NCBI GenBank assembly: GCA_041617155.1
Contig: JBFJPL010000003.1
Span: 21,177-85,176 of the forward strand
Reading direction: 5' to 3'
Origin: CAMYKD01 sp041617155
GTDB lineage: Bacteria; Pseudomonadota; Alphaproteobacteria; Kiloniellales; JAKSDN01
DNA: 64,000 nt
This document shows, in pieces, positions 36,666-47,240 of the stretch. How positions within the stretch are numbered: position 1 is the stretch's first letter; each line of letters starts with the position of its first letter. A program made the position numbers and the translations under genes. The notes beneath the pieces are model-generated. The model was given only the letters and a program-made list of their open reading frames with translations. It had not been told where the DNA came from and searched no databases.

Positions 36666-37676
36666 ATGCTGCGCTTCATCCTGTCCCGCGTCGGCCTGCT
36701 GATTCCGACCTTTATCGGGGTCACGCTGATCGCGTTTTCCTTCATCCGCCTGGTGCCCGGCGACCCGATCGAGCTCCTGGTCGGCGAGCGCGGAATCGAT
36801 CCGGAGCGTCATGCCCAACTGTTGCACGAAATGGGCTTCGACCGGCCGTGGTACGTCCAGTATGGCGATTTTCTCGGCAGCGTGCTGCAGGGCGACCTGG
36901 GCCGTTCGATCGTCACCAAGAAGCCGGTCTTCACCGAGTTCCTCGAGCTCTTTCCGGCGACCATCGAGCTGTCGATCTTCGCCCTGGCCTTCGCCATCCT
37001 GATCGGCTTGCCGATCGGCATCCTGGCCGGGGTGAAGCGCGGCACGGCCTTCGACCACACCTCCATGACCCTGTCGCTGACCGGCTATTCCATGCCGATC
37101 TTCTGGTGGGCCTTGCTGCTGATCATCCTGTTTTCCGGCATCTTGAAATGGACACCGGTCTCCGGGCGCATCGACGTGCTCTACTTCGTCCAGCCGGTCA
37201 CCGGATTCATGCTGATCGACACGCTGTTGTCGGACGAGGAGGGGGCCTTCGCCTCGGCGCTCAGTCATCTGATTCTGCCGTCGATCGCGCTCGGCACCAT
37301 CCCCATGGCGGTGATCGCCCGGCAAACCCGGTCGGCCATGCTCGAGGTGCTGGGCGAGGACTACGTGCGCACCGCGCGGGCCAAGGGGCTGCCGCCGATG
37401 CGGGTGATCGGCCTGCACGCCTTGCGCAACGCCCTCATCCCGGTGGTGACGGTGATCGGCCTGCAGACCGGCACGCTCTTGGCCGGCGCCATCCTGACCG
37501 AGACGATCTTCGCCTGGCCGGGGATCGGCAAGTGGCTGTTCGATTCGATCAGCCGGCGCGACTATCCTTCCGTGCAGGGCGGCCTGCTGCTGATCGCCGT
37601 GCTGGTCATGATGGTCAACCTTCTGGTCGACCTGCTCTATGGTTTGATCAATCCCCGAATCCGGCACGCGAGGTAA
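36666..37676 (+). CDS. dppB: Dipeptide ABC transporter permease DppB
   Basis: A 336-residue permease with six predicted membrane helices. N-terminal ILSRVGLLIPTFIGVTLIAF and the EAA-loop segment EDYVRTARAKGLPPMRVIGL are typical of DppB/OppB. It ends with LVDLLYGLINPRIRHAR, the DppB-type tail. It lies 4 bp before dppC. Confidence 0.96.
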   Translation: MLRFILSRVGLLIPTFIGVTLIAFSFIRLVPGDPIELLVGERGIDPERHAQLLHEMGFDRPWYVQYGDFLGSVLQGDLGRSIVTKKPVFTEFLELFPATIELSIFALAFAILIGLPIGILAGVKRGTAFDHTSMTLSLTGYSMPIFWWALLLIILFSGILKWTPVSGRIDVLYFVQPVTGFMLIDTLLSDEEGAFASALSHLILPSIALGTIPMAVIARQTRSAMLEVLGEDYVRTARAKGLPPMRVIGLHALRNALIPVVTVIGLQTGTLLAGAILTETIFAWPGIGKWLFDSISRRDYPSVQGGLLLIAVLVMMVNLLVDLLYGLINPRIRHAR

Positions 37677-37680
37677 CGGC

Positions 37681-38583
37681 GTGACCACGACCGCCGAGAC
37701 AGCCCGAATCGCGGAGGCGCCGCTCTCGCCGCTGGGCGAGTTCTGGCATTATTTCAGCGAGAACAACGGCGCCGTGGCGGGGCTGTCGGTGGTTGTCATG
37801 CTGATCCTTGTGGCCGTCTTCGCCGACGTCATCGCGCCCTATTCGCCCTACGAGCAGTACCGCGATGCCCTGCTGCAGCCGCCGTTCTGGCAAGCGGGCG
37901 GCGGCTTCGACCACATTCTGGGCACCGACGCGACCGGACGCGACATCTTCTCGCGCATCATCCACGGCTCGCGGCTCTCGCTGCTGATCGGCTGCATCGC
38001 CGTCACCCTGTCGTTCTCCGTGGGCGTCTCACTGGGCCTGGTGGCCGCTTTCTTCCGGACCGTGGCGGACACGCTCATCATGCGCCTGATGGACGTCATC
38101 CTGGCGGTGCCGAGCCTGCTGCTGGCCCTGGTCATCGTTGCCATCTTGGGTCCCGGCCTGGTCAACGCCATGATCGCCGTGGCGGTCGTCTATGTTCCGG
38201 CCTTCGTGCGCCTGACCCGCGCCTCGGCGATGAACGAGCTGGCCAAGGACTACGTGACCGCCAGCCGGGTCAACGGCGCCGGGCTGTTCCGGCTGATGCT
38301 GGTCACCGTGCTGCCCAACTGCATGCCGCCGCTGATCGTCCAGGCCACGCTCAGCTTCTCGACCGCCGTTCTGGACGCCGCGGCACTCGGTTTCCTCGGC
38401 ATGGGCGCCCAGCCGCCGACGCCGGAGTGGGGCGCCATGCTGGCCGATGCCCGCGAGTTCATCCTGCGCGCCTGGTGGGTCGTGACCTTCCCGGGCCTGG
38501 CCATCCTGATCACCGTGCTGGCCATCAACCTGATGGGCGACGGCCTGCGCGACGCGCTCGACCCGAAACTGAAACGGAGCTAG
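37681..38583 (+). CDS. dppC: Dipeptide ABC transporter permease DppC
   Basis: A 300-residue permease, GTG start. Features: a soluble N-terminal tail, first helix AGLSVVVMLILVAVFADVIA, then HILGTDATGRDIFSRIIHGS, the EAA loop (NELAKDYVTASRVNGAGLFR) and the C-terminal NLMGDGLRDALDPKLK. Pairs with DppB to form the channel. Confidence 0.96.
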   Translation: MTTTAETARIAEAPLSPLGEFWHYFSENNGAVAGLSVVVMLILVAVFADVIAPYSPYEQYRDALLQPPFWQAGGGFDHILGTDATGRDIFSRIIHGSRLSLLIGCIAVTLSFSVGVSLGLVAAFFRTVADTLIMRLMDVILAVPSLLLALVIVAILGPGLVNAMIAVAVVYVPAFVRLTRASAMNELAKDYVTASRVNGAGLFRLMLVTVLPNCMPPLIVQATLSFSTAVLDAAALGFLGMGAQPPTPEWGAMLADAREFILRAWWVVTFPGLAILITVLAINLMGDGLRDALDPKLKRS

Positions 38584-38589
38584 AGGGCC

Positions 38590-39581
<992 letters not shown>

Positions 39582-39585
<4 letters not shown>

Positions 39586-40565
39586 GCGCCGCGAAAGGCG
39601 AACAGGTGCTCGAGGCGGTCGATCTGGCGCGCCACTACAACGTCAAGCTCGGCCTGTTCGGCGGTCGCGCCACGGTCAAGGCGCTGGCCAACGCGAGCTT
39701 CAAGCTGGCGGCCGGCGAGACGCTTGCCGTGGTCGGCGAATCGGGCTGCGGCAAGTCGACCCTGGCCCGGCTGGTCACCTTGATCGAGCCGCCGACCTCC
39801 GGCCATTTGCTGATCGACGGCGTCGACGTGGCCAAGGCCGGCGACGAGGAGCGCCGCAGGCTGCGCCGGGCCGTCCAGATCGTCTTCCAGGACCCTTACG
39901 GCTCGCTCAACCCGCGCAAGAAGGTCGGCACCATCATCGAGGAACCGGTGCTGATCAATACCAAGCAGAGCGCTGCCGAACGGCGCGAGCGGGCCGAGGC
40001 GATGATGGCCAAGGTCGGCCTGCGGCCCGAGCACTACAGCCGCTATCCGCACATGTTCTCGGGCGGTCAGCGCCAGCGCATCGCGGTGGCGCGCGCGCTC
40101 ATGCTGCAGCCGCGGATCCTGGTCGCCGACGAGCCGGTCTCGGCGCTCGACGTCTCGATCCAGGCCCAGGTGCTCAATCTGCTGATGGATCTGCAGGAGG
40201 AGTTCGCGCTGGCCTATCTCTTCATCTCTCACGACCTCGGCGTAGTCCGGCACATCGCCGACGATGTCATGGTGATGTACCTGGGCCGGCCGGTCGAACA
40301 CGGCCCGCGCGAGGCCATCTTCGCCAAGCCGGCGCACCCTTACACGCGGGCGCTTCTGGCCTCCACGCCGGCGGTCGATCCCAAGCACCGCGGCGCGCGC
40401 ATCGAGCTCAAGGGCGAACTGCCCTCGCCGCTCGATCCGCCGTCCGGCTGTGCCTTTCACAAGCGCTGCCCCTACGCGACCGAGATCTGCGGCCAAGAGC
40501 GCCCGAAGCTGCGGCCCTTCGAAGGCCGCGACGTCGCCTGCCACCACGCCGAAACGCTCGGGTAG
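39582..40565 (+). CDS. dppF: Dipeptide ABC transporter ATPase DppF
   Basis: A 327-residue ATPase starting at the GTG that overlaps the dppD stop (GTGA); the longer frame from 38427 is rejected. Walker A GESGCGKS, signature FSGGQRQRIAVARAL, Walker B ILVADEPVSALDVS, and the C-terminal GCAFHKRCPYATEIC extension. It forms the ATPase heterodimer with DppD. Last gene of the operon, convergent with the cyclophilin gene. Confidence 0.96.
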
Positions 40566-40609
40566 ACGCCAGTCACTCCCGGCGAGCGAGGGTATCCTGT
40601 TTGCTCAGG

Positions 40610-41167
40610 CTATTCCTTGATGTCGGCTTGGATGCGCATGCGGACGATCTTGTCCGGGTCGTCGACCGCACCGCTCTGGCGGCCCGGCGGGGCTTTCTTG
40701 ATCCGGTCGACCGCATCCATGCCGTCGATCACCTTGCCCCAGACCGTATACTTTTTGTTCAGGAACTGGGCGTCGTCGAACACGATGAAGAACTGGCTGT
40801 CGGCGCTGTTGGGGCTCTGCGCGCGGGCCATGCCGACGACGCCGCGCACGAAGGGCTCGGCGGTGAACTCGGCGGGGATTTTCTGCCCCGAGCCGCCGCG
40901 TCCGGTGCCCGTGGGGTCACCGGTCTGGGCCATGAAGCCCTCCATCACGCGGTGGAACACCACGCCGTCGTAGAAGCCCTGGCGGGTCAGCTCCCGGATC
41001 CGCTCGACATGCTTCGGCGCCAGGTCCGGCAGCATCTCGATGGTCACGGTGCCGTCGGCCAGCTCCATGATCAGGACGTTTTCGGGATCGGTCTCCGACC
41101 GCGATTCGGTGGCTGCTGAGGTCATGGCGAGGCCCAATGCTATGAGGAAGGTCGAGAAGAGTTTCAT
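40610..41167 (-). CDS. Periplasmic cyclophilin-type peptidyl-prolyl isomerase
   Basis: A 185-residue cyclophilin with a signal peptide (LFSTFLIALGLAMTSAATE). Core motifs YDGVVFHRVMEGFMAQTGDP and SADSQFFIVFDDAQFLNKKY contain the catalytic Arg, Phe and Gln of the family. It speeds proline isomerisation in periplasmic proteins. It is downstream of icd on the same strand, 29 bp away, and may be co-transcribed. Confidence 0.93.
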   Translation of the reverse strand: MKLFSTFLIALGLAMTSAATESRSETDPENVLIMELADGTVTIEMLPDLAPKHVERIRELTRQGFYDGVVFHRVMEGFMAQTGDPTGTGRGGSGQKIPAEFTAEPFVRGVVGMARAQSPNSADSQFFIVFDDAQFLNKKYTVWGKVIDGMDAVDRIKKAPPGRQSGAVDDPDKIVRMRIQADIKE

Positions 41168-41196
41168 GGCGGATATCCAGGCTCACGGCGATGGGG

Positions 41197-42411
41197 TCAA
41201 CCCATGGCCTTTTGGAGGTTTTCGTCCAACTTATCCATGAACTGGCCGGTCGTCAGCCACTTCTGGTCGGGTGAGATCAACAGGGCGAGGTCCTTGGTCA
41301 TGTCGCCGGACTCGACCGTGTCGACGCAGACCCGCTCGAGCAGCTTGGCGAAGTCGACCACCTCCGGCGTGCCGTCGAACTCGCCCCGGTAGGCGAGGCC
41401 GCGGGTCCAGGCGAAGATCGAGGCGATCGGGTTGGTCGAGGTGTCCCGGCCCTGCTGGTGCAGGCGATAGTGCCGGGTCACCGTGCCGTGGGCCGCTTCG
41501 GCCTCGATCGTCTTGCCGTCGGGCGTCATCAGCACCGAGGTCATCAGCCCGAGCGAGCCGAAGCCCTGGGCCACCGTGTCGGACTGGACGTCGCCGTCGT
41601 AGTTCTTACAGGCCCAGACGAAGCCGCCCGACCATTTCATCGCGGCGGCCACCATGTCGTCGATCAGCCGGTGCTCGTAGGTGATCTTCTTGGCCGCGAA
41701 CTTGTCCTGGAATTCTTGGTCGAAGATCTCCTGGAAGAGGTCCTTGAAGCGGCCGTCGTAAGCCTTGAGGATGGTGTTCTTGGTCGAGAGGTAGAGCGGC
41801 CAGCCGAGCCCCAGCGCGTAGTTCATGCAGGCCCGCGCGAAGCCGCGGATCGATTCGTCGAGGTTGTACATGCCCATGGCGACGCCGGGCTCGGGAAAAT
41901 CGAAGACCTCGCGGCTGATCGGCTCGCCGCCGTCCGCCGGCGTGAAGGTCAAGGTCAGCTTGCCCGGGCCCGGCACCAGGAAATCGGTCGCCCGGTACTG
42001 GTCGCCGAAGGCGTGGCGCCCGATCACGATGGGCTCGGTCCAGCCGGGCACGAGCCGCGGCACGTTCTGCATGATGATCGGCTGGCGGAACACCGTGCCG
42101 CCCAGGATGTTGCGGATCGTGCCGTTGGGCGAGCGCCACATCTTCTTCAAACCGAACTCCTCGACCCGGGCTTCGTCCGGGGTGATGGTCGCGCACTTGA
42201 CGCCGACGCCGTACCGCTGGATGGCGTTGGCCGAGTCGATGGTGATCTGGTCGTCGCTCCGGTCCCGGCTCTGGATCGATAGGTCGAAGTACTTCAGGTC
42301 GACGTCGAGATAGGGCTGGATCAGCTTCTCCTTGATCATCGCCCAGATGATCCGCGTCATCTCGTCGCCGTCCAGCTCGACGATCGGATTCTTGACCTTG
42401 ATCTTGGCCAT
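41197..42411 (-). CDS. icd: NADP-dependent isocitrate dehydrogenase
   Basis: A 404-residue TCA-cycle enzyme of the dimeric, eukaryote-like subfamily: KIKVKNPIVELDGDEMTRII at the N-terminus, NGTIRNILGGTVFRQPI in the substrate site, and the metal-binding NYDGDVQSDTVAQGFGSLGL. I chose the ATG at 42411 because a perfect GGAGG lies five bases upstream; the frame to 42426 adds only five residues. The 200-bp upstream gap (42412-42612) should hold its promoter; I see no clear site. Confidence 0.98.
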   Translation of the reverse strand: MAKIKVKNPIVELDGDEMTRIIWAMIKEKLIQPYLDVDLKYFDLSIQSRDRSDDQITIDSANAIQRYGVGVKCATITPDEARVEEFGLKKMWRSPNGTIRNILGGTVFRQPIIMQNVPRLVPGWTEPIVIGRHAFGDQYRATDFLVPGPGKLTLTFTPADGGEPISREVFDFPEPGVAMGMYNLDESIRGFARACMNYALGLGWPLYLSTKNTILKAYDGRFKDLFQEIFDQEFQDKFAAKKITYEHRLIDDMVAAAMKWSGGFVWACKNYDGDVQSDTVAQGFGSLGLMTSVLMTPDGKTIEAEAAHGTVTRHYRLHQQGRDTSTNPIASIFAWTRGLAYRGEFDGTPEVVDFAKLLERVCVDTVESGDMTKDLALLISPDQKWLTTGQFMDKLDENLQKAMG

Positions 42412-42612
42412 CGATGCCTCCGCCACTCAGACCCGGGGTGCCGCGCTTACCGGCGCGCCTTTGCGCGGCAAGATAACAGCCTTTGCCGGCAGCGCAAGTC
42501 AGGCGCGCGGTGCGGAAAGGACCTTCGATAGAAGAGCCGTGCGGCCGGAAGCGCTAAGCCACTTTACCGGTCCGCGCGGCGATTGGAACAGTCCGGATCC
42601 AGGCGACCCACT

Positions 42613-43602
42613 TTACGAAAGCTGGCCCATTTTTTCGAGCAGCCGCTTATGGACATCGAGTTCCGACATTATGAAGTCTTTCAGCATCGCCCGCTTGAGC
42701 CAATGTCGGGCGAGCGACTTCTTCTTCGCATAGCTCCGCCATTCGTCGGTCTTCTCGACTTTCGTGAACAGTTTTTCGTAGAACACCAGGGCCTTCCGCG
42801 GCACGTTGAGCGGCGCCATGACGCCGCGCTGCATGTGGTAGACCAGGTCGTGTCCGAGTTCCCTGAAGGTCGGCACGTCGGGGAACATTTCCAGCCGGAC
42901 CGGCGTGAAGGCGGCGATTGGCCGGGACTTGCCTTCCTGATAGAAATCCATCTGTTCGGAGGGGTTGTTGACCGTCGAGTCGATGTCCTTGGCGATCAGC
43001 GCCTTCGCCACCGCGCCGCCGCCCTTGTAGGGCTTGTAGGCGTGTTTGATGCCATAGGCCTTCTCGAGCATCGCCGTGACCAGGGAGTCCTCCTGGCCGC
43101 TACCGGTGCCGCCCATGGTCCAGCCGCCGAGCCCGGCCGTTTTGACCGCTTCCACGTAGTCCTTGATGTTCCTGATATCCGACTCCGCGTTGACCCAAAG
43201 CAGGAAGCTGTCGATCGCCAGGGTCACGACAGGCGTGAACTCGCGAATGTCGAGACTGAGCGCCGGCGTGCGCAGCGGCGTCGTATAGAGGCTGTTCAGG
43301 GTGGCCATGATCACGTTGGAGTTGCCGGCGTGCTGCTTGAGGTACAGCATGGCTTCCGCGCCGGATTGGCCGCCCTTGTTGATCGGCAGGAAGGCTTGAT
43401 CGCTGAACTTGTACTTCTCGATGATCTTGATGATGTAGCGTGCCAAGCGGTCCGCACCACCGCCTTCTCCGGCCATGATCACGAACTCGATCGGCCGATT
43501 GGGGCTCCAGTTGGCTGCTGCCTCGCCGGGGCCCAGCAGGGTGCTGGTTCCAAGGCCCGTGATAAGCCCCAGGCTAAACTCTCTCCGGTCAATTTTTCTC
43601 AT
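42613..43602 (-). CDS. Tripartite tricarboxylate transporter-type (TctC/Bug) binding protein
   Basis: A periplasmic binding protein of the Bug/TctC family, about 329 residues from the ATG at 43602. The N-terminus has a twin-arginine-like signal (KIDRREFSLGLITGLG). The family core is visible: ANWSPNRPIEFVIMAGEGGG, GWTMGGTGSGQEDSLVTAML and HAYKPYKGGGAVAKALIA. Such proteins capture organic acids for TctAB-type carriers, but no tctA or tctB gene is nearby, so the substrate and partner are unknown. Alternative starts at 43614 and 43644. It lies beside an AT-rich tract and may have been acquired. Confidence 0.88.
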   Translation of the reverse strand: MRKIDRREFSLGLITGLGTSTLLGPGEAAANWSPNRPIEFVIMAGEGGGADRLARYIIKIIEKYKFSDQAFLPINKGGQSGAEAMLYLKQHAGNSNVIMATLNSLYTTPLRTPALSLDIREFTPVVTLAIDSFLLWVNAESDIRNIKDYVEAVKTAGLGGWTMGGTGSGQEDSLVTAMLEKAYGIKHAYKPYKGGGAVAKALIAKDIDSTVNNPSEQMDFYQEGKSRPIAAFTPVRLEMFPDVPTFRELGHDLVYHMQRGVMAPLNVPRKALVFYEKLFTKVEKTDEWRSYAKKKSLARHWLKRAMLKDFIMSELDVHKRLLEKMGQLS

Positions 43603-43644
43603 CGCTCCGCCCGCCATGTTCGAAGTCAGGGTGTAAAACTCCAA

Positions 43645-43779
43645 GGCTTCTTGATTTGCAGTAGTTCTAGGCGTTAATTTATTAATGATCGGTTATTTAT
43701 TTAACAATAATAATTTGATGCTTTCAAGGTTTATTTATTTATTTCAAATATATTGGCTAATTATTAAAGGTAACATACT
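43645..43779. other. AT-rich intergenic tract with TTTA repeats
   Basis: This stretch between two minus-strand genes is strongly AT-rich in an otherwise GC-rich window. It contains tandem TTTA units (around 43729-43741) and several ATTAAT-type words. It probably includes the promoter of the TctC-like gene; no hairpin terminator is obvious. Confidence 0.6.
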
Positions 43780-44364
43780 CTAAACTCGCGGACTGACTCC
43801 TTGGATATTCGGTTCGGGTGCGGCGTCCAGTGCGCCGAAGATTTCGTCGATCCGATTGACCACCTGGAACAGGTGGAGCTGGTCGCCGCGCACGTAGCCC
43901 GCTTCGGCCTGGTGCCGGATCAAGTCCAGCAAGGAGTCCCAGTAGCCGGCGATATTGACCAGGACTACCGGCTTGTCGTGCAGGCCAAGCTGCTTCCAGG
44001 TGATGATCTCGAAGGTCTCGTCCAGTGTGCCCAAGCCGCCGGGCAGGACGCAAAAGGCATCGGACACCTCGCACATGCGCTGCTTTCGGCTGTGCATGGA
44101 GTCGACCACCTGAAGGTCGCCGATGCCCGTGTGCCCGACCTCGCGGGCCTGCAGGTGTTCGGGTATGATTCCGGTAACTTGGCCGCCAGCTGCCAAGGCG
44201 GCGTCGGCCAGCACGCCCATCAGGCCGACACGACCGCCGCCGAATACGATACGGACCTGGCGCTCGGCGGCCAGTCTGCCCAGTTCGGCGGCCGCTTCGA
44301 CGTGGCTGCCGTCGACCTGATCGGAGGCGCCGCAATAGACGCAGAGCGAACTTACATTTGCCAT
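43780..44364 (-). CDS. LOG-family cytokinin riboside phosphate phosphoribohydrolase-like protein
   Basis: A 194-residue Rossmann-fold protein from the ATG at 44364 (family N-terminus SLCVYCGASDQVD). The two LOG motifs are present as PGGLGTLDE (PGGxGTxxE) and GGGRVGLMG. Members hydrolyse nucleoside 5'-monophosphates to free base and ribose phosphate; many are wrongly named lysine decarboxylase. The upstream extension to 44493 is not supported. It is divergent from the LysM gene, with about 190 bp between. Confidence 0.9.
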   Translation of the reverse strand: MANVSSLCVYCGASDQVDGSHVEAAAELGRLAAERQVRIVFGGGRVGLMGVLADAALAAGGQVTGIIPEHLQAREVGHTGIGDLQVVDSMHSRKQRMCEVSDAFCVLPGGLGTLDETFEIITWKQLGLHDKPVVLVNIAGYWDSLLDLIRHQAEAGYVRGDQLHLFQVVNRIDEIFGALDAAPEPNIQGVSPRV

Positions 44365-44552
44365 GGCTCCAAGTCTCCCTACTTGTAAAGCTGCATCATC
44401 GCGTAGACTTTGAACAATGCCCGATAAGGCTCCTACCGCAAGTTGCCTTTCAGGAAAAGTACCGGGCGGCGGTTCGGAAAAGGACGCGATCATTGCGCGA
44501 CCTCGGTGGCCGTACTAGGGTGAGGCCGCGCGCGACGATTGGAGTCGGTTCA

Positions 44553-45608
44553 TTGAAGCGCCTAGTGGTTATTGCCGGAGCCGTGGTGGGTATTATCCTT
44601 GCCCTGCTCCTCTTCTTGTACCTCCAGACCGGCGAGGAGACCGAGACGCCGCTCACGGCGGAGACGCCGCGCCCGACCGTCCCGGTCGAGCGGCCGAGTG
44701 GTGCGCCGGACCAGCCCGAGGTGGCGACGGTCCCGCCGACTTTCGATATCGTGCGGGTCGAGCGGACCGGCGAAGCGGTGATTGCCGGCCGCGCGACACC
44801 TGGCGCCGAGGTGACGGTGCTTGATGGCGAGAAGGTGCTGGGCAAGGTCAGGGCGAACGAGAGCGGCGAGTGGGTATTCCTGCCAGACGAACCCCTGGCG
44901 CCCGGCAGCCATGAATTGGGGCTGAGTGTGGCGACCGCCGGCGGCGAAGCTCAGTCGCCGGCCGCGGATGCCGAACCGAGCGGCGCTCCGGCGACCGGGG
45001 CGCTCGAATCCGAACAGGTGGTGGTGGTGGTCGTCCCGGAGGCGGCCGGCAGCGACCAGGCGGCGGCCCAGCCCGAGCGGGCCATCGCCGTGTTGACGCC
45101 GCGCGGCGGCGAGGGTGTTTCGAAGATCCTGCGGCAGCCGGGCGACGGCGGCTTGGCCGATCAGGACCTGGTCCTCAATGCCGTCGACTACGACGGTACC
45201 GGCTCCGTTATCATCAGCGGACAGGCGACCCCCGGCGCACTGATTATCGTCTATCTCGACAACCGTGTGATCGGGCGCGTGGTGGCCGACGGCCAGGGCG
45301 CCTGGCAACTCAAGCCGGAGGCGCCGGTCGAACCGGGCCTGCATAGCCTGCGGGTCGACCGGGTCGACGCCCAGGGCAAGGTCATCGCCCGCGTGGAAAC
45401 ACCCTTCTCCCGTTCGACCGTGCTCGCCGGCCTGGAAGACGAAGGTTTCGCCGTGGTTCAGCCGGGCAACAGCCTGTGGCGGATCGCGCGCCGCACCTAT
45501 GGCGACGGCATGCGTTATACGGTGATCTACCAGGCGAACAAAAGCCAGATCCGCGACCCGGACCTGATCTATCCGGGGCAGATATTCGTCGTGCCGCCGA
45601 CCGACTGA
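44553..45608 (+). CDS. Membrane-anchored protein with Ig-like repeats and C-terminal LysM
   Basis: A 351-residue protein. I place the start at a TTG (44553) with GGAG eight bases upstream, which puts the membrane helix LVVIAGAVVGIILALLLFLY at the very N-terminus. A Pro/Thr-rich linker follows, then two Ig-like beta domains (AVIAGRATPGAEVTVLDGEK to HELGLSVAT, and SVIISGQATPGALIIVYLDN to HSLRVDRVD). The end is a LysM peptidoglycan-binding domain (VVQPGNSLWRIARRTYGDG to LIYPGQIFVVPP). It probably sits on the inner membrane and touches the cell wall. Exact role unknown; LysM/Ig proteins of this kind are common in alphaproteobacteria. Confidence 0.88.
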   Translation: MKRLVVIAGAVVGIILALLLFLYLQTGEETETPLTAETPRPTVPVERPSGAPDQPEVATVPPTFDIVRVERTGEAVIAGRATPGAEVTVLDGEKVLGKVRANESGEWVFLPDEPLAPGSHELGLSVATAGGEAQSPAADAEPSGAPATGALESEQVVVVVVPEAAGSDQAAAQPERAIAVLTPRGGEGVSKILRQPGDGGLADQDLVLNAVDYDGTGSVIISGQATPGALIIVYLDNRVIGRVVADGQGAWQLKPEAPVEPGLHSLRVDRVDAQGKVIARVETPFSRSTVLAGLEDEGFAVVQPGNSLWRIARRTYGDGMRYTVIYQANKSQIRDPDLIYPGQIFVVPPTD

Positions 45609-45743
45609 CGGCCACCGCCGGCCCCGGTTAACCATTGGTAAAGCATAACACGGGCAGCTTGGATCGCCGGAAGGCGAGGCTTGCCTTGACTTTCACCCGG
45701 GTTATGCTGCGCGCCACAGTCGATCAGGTTAGGAGACCAGCGG

Positions 45744-46418
45744 GTGCTCGTTCCCATACATCGGGCCGGTTGGCCATTCGTCGCCGTCTTTTGTCTCGTC
45801 ACCCTTGTGGCCGGCTATTTCTTCCAACCGCTGTTTTGGATCGGCCTCGTCCTGACGGCCTGGTGCGCCTATTTCTTCCGCGACCCGCCGCGCATGACGC
45901 CGGTGCGCGAGGGCCTGGTGGTCAGCCCGGCGGACGGCCGGGTCACCTGGGTCGCCAGGGCCAAGCCGCCGGCGGAACTCGGCCTGGGCGAGGACGAGCT
46001 GACCCGCATCAGCATCTTCCTCAACGTGTTCGACGTGCACATCAACCGGATTCCGATCGGCGGCAGGATCGCGCGCCTGGAATATCATGCCGGCAAGTTC
46101 CTCAATGCCGAGCTCGACAAGGCGTCGGAGGACAACGAACGACAGTCGGTGTTGATCGAGTTGGCGGACGGGCGCCAAATCGGTGTGGTACAAATAGCCG
46201 GGCTGGTGGCGCGGCGCATCGTGTGCGATCTGAAGCTGGACCAGCAAGTAACGACCGGCGCGCGGTTCGGGTTGATCCGCTTCGGCAGCCGGACCGACCT
46301 CTTCCTGCCGGACGGCGTGGCGCCTCTGGTCGCCGTCGGACAACGGGCGGTCGGCGGCGAGACCGTGCTGGCGGATCTCAGCTCCAGCGAAGGCCCGCGT
46401 GAGGCGAAGGAAAGGTAG
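45744..46418 (+). CDS. psd: Phosphatidylserine decarboxylase proenzyme
   Basis: A 224-residue short-type (archaeal/alphaproteobacterial) PSD, GTG start with an AGGAG ribosome site. Motifs: FFRDPPRMTPVREGLVVSPA, FLNVFDVHINRIPIGGRI, and the self-cleavage Gly-Ser in LIRFGSRTDLFLP, where Ser becomes the pyruvoyl group. It converts phosphatidylserine to phosphatidylethanolamine. The next gene, pssA, supplies its substrate; the two form an operon. Confidence 0.97.
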   Translation: MLVPIHRAGWPFVAVFCLVTLVAGYFFQPLFWIGLVLTAWCAYFFRDPPRMTPVREGLVVSPADGRVTWVARAKPPAELGLGEDELTRISIFLNVFDVHINRIPIGGRIARLEYHAGKFLNAELDKASEDNERQSVLIELADGRQIGVVQIAGLVARRIVCDLKLDQQVTTGARFGLIRFGSRTDLFLPDGVAPLVAVGQRAVGGETVLADLSSSEGPREAKER

Positions 46419-46422
46419 ACCC

Positions 46423-47223
46423 ATGGAGATGCATCCGCAGCATCGGCTGAGAGGTCATTCGCTCAACCGGCTGATCCCCAACATTCTGACCCTGCTCGCG
46501 CTCTGTGCCGGCATAACCGCCATGCGCTACGGCCTGCAGGGGGCCTGGGAGCGCGCCGTGATCGCGATCCTGGTGGCGGCGATTCTGGACGGACTCGACG
46601 GCCGGATCGCGCGCGCGCTGGGCGCCTCGAGCCGCTTTGGCGCCGAGCTGGACTCGCTGTCGGACTTCGTGGCCTTTGGGGTCGCGCCGGCCTTTGTCAT
46701 CTATCTTTGGAGCCTGCAGACCGCCGGCGGTTTCGGCTGGGCGCTGACGCTGCTGTTCGCGGTATGCTGCGGGCTGCGCTTGGCGCGCTTCAACACGGCG
46801 CTGGAATCCGAGGTCCCGAAGCCGGCCTGGACCAAGAATTTCTTTGTCGGGGTGCCGGCGCCGCTCGGCGGCCTGCTGGCCTTGATGCCGCTGATTGTGG
46901 GCCTTGAAACCGAGCACAGTGCCTTCGCCAGCCCGCTGCTCACCGGTGTGACCATGGTGCTGGTCTCCGCACTGATGGTCAGCCGGGTGCCGACCCTGGC
47001 GCTCAAGCAGGCCAAGGTGCCGGCGCGCTATGTGGTGTTCGTCCTGCTCGGGGTCGGGGCCTTCGCCGCGTTTCTGATCAGCACGCCCTGGATCACGCTC
47101 GGCATTACCGGTCTGGTCTACCTGGCCAGCATTCCCTACGCGATCACTGTCTACCGCCGCATGGAACGGAGCGAGCCGGTCGCCGCGGCGAAGGTCGAGG
47201 TGTCGGAAGACGAGGAGGCATAG
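46423..47223 (+). CDS. pssA: CDP-diacylglycerol-serine O-phosphatidyltransferase
   Basis: A 266-residue membrane enzyme making phosphatidylserine. The CDP-alcohol phosphotransferase motif DGLDGRIARALGASSRFGAE and LDSLSDFVAFGVAPA (DG-AR-G-D-D pattern) is intact, with about seven to eight membrane helices. The ATG at 46423 has a GGAAAGG site; the GTG frame at 46399 overlaps psd and is less likely. The convergent RND gene ends 17 bp away. Confidence 0.96.
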   Translation: MEMHPQHRLRGHSLNRLIPNILTLLALCAGITAMRYGLQGAWERAVIAILVAAILDGLDGRIARALGASSRFGAELDSLSDFVAFGVAPAFVIYLWSLQTAGGFGWALTLLFAVCCGLRLARFNTALESEVPKPAWTKNFFVGVPAPLGGLLALMPLIVGLETEHSAFASPLLTGVTMVLVSALMVSRVPTLALKQAKVPARYVVFVLLGVGAFAAFLISTPWITLGITGLVYLASIPYAITVYRRMERSEPVAAAKVEVSEDEEA

Positions 47224-47240
47224 CGCCCTCGCGCCGGTTA

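Noticed and set aside
34991..36745. 584-codon minus-strand frame opposite dppA
   Set aside because: Antisense shadow of a clear dppA gene.
45628..45643. CtrA-like half-site GTTAACC with a nearby TTTA on the minus strand between the LysM gene and psd
   Set aside because: Points away from psd into the end of the LysM gene and has one mismatch; no early-gene context.
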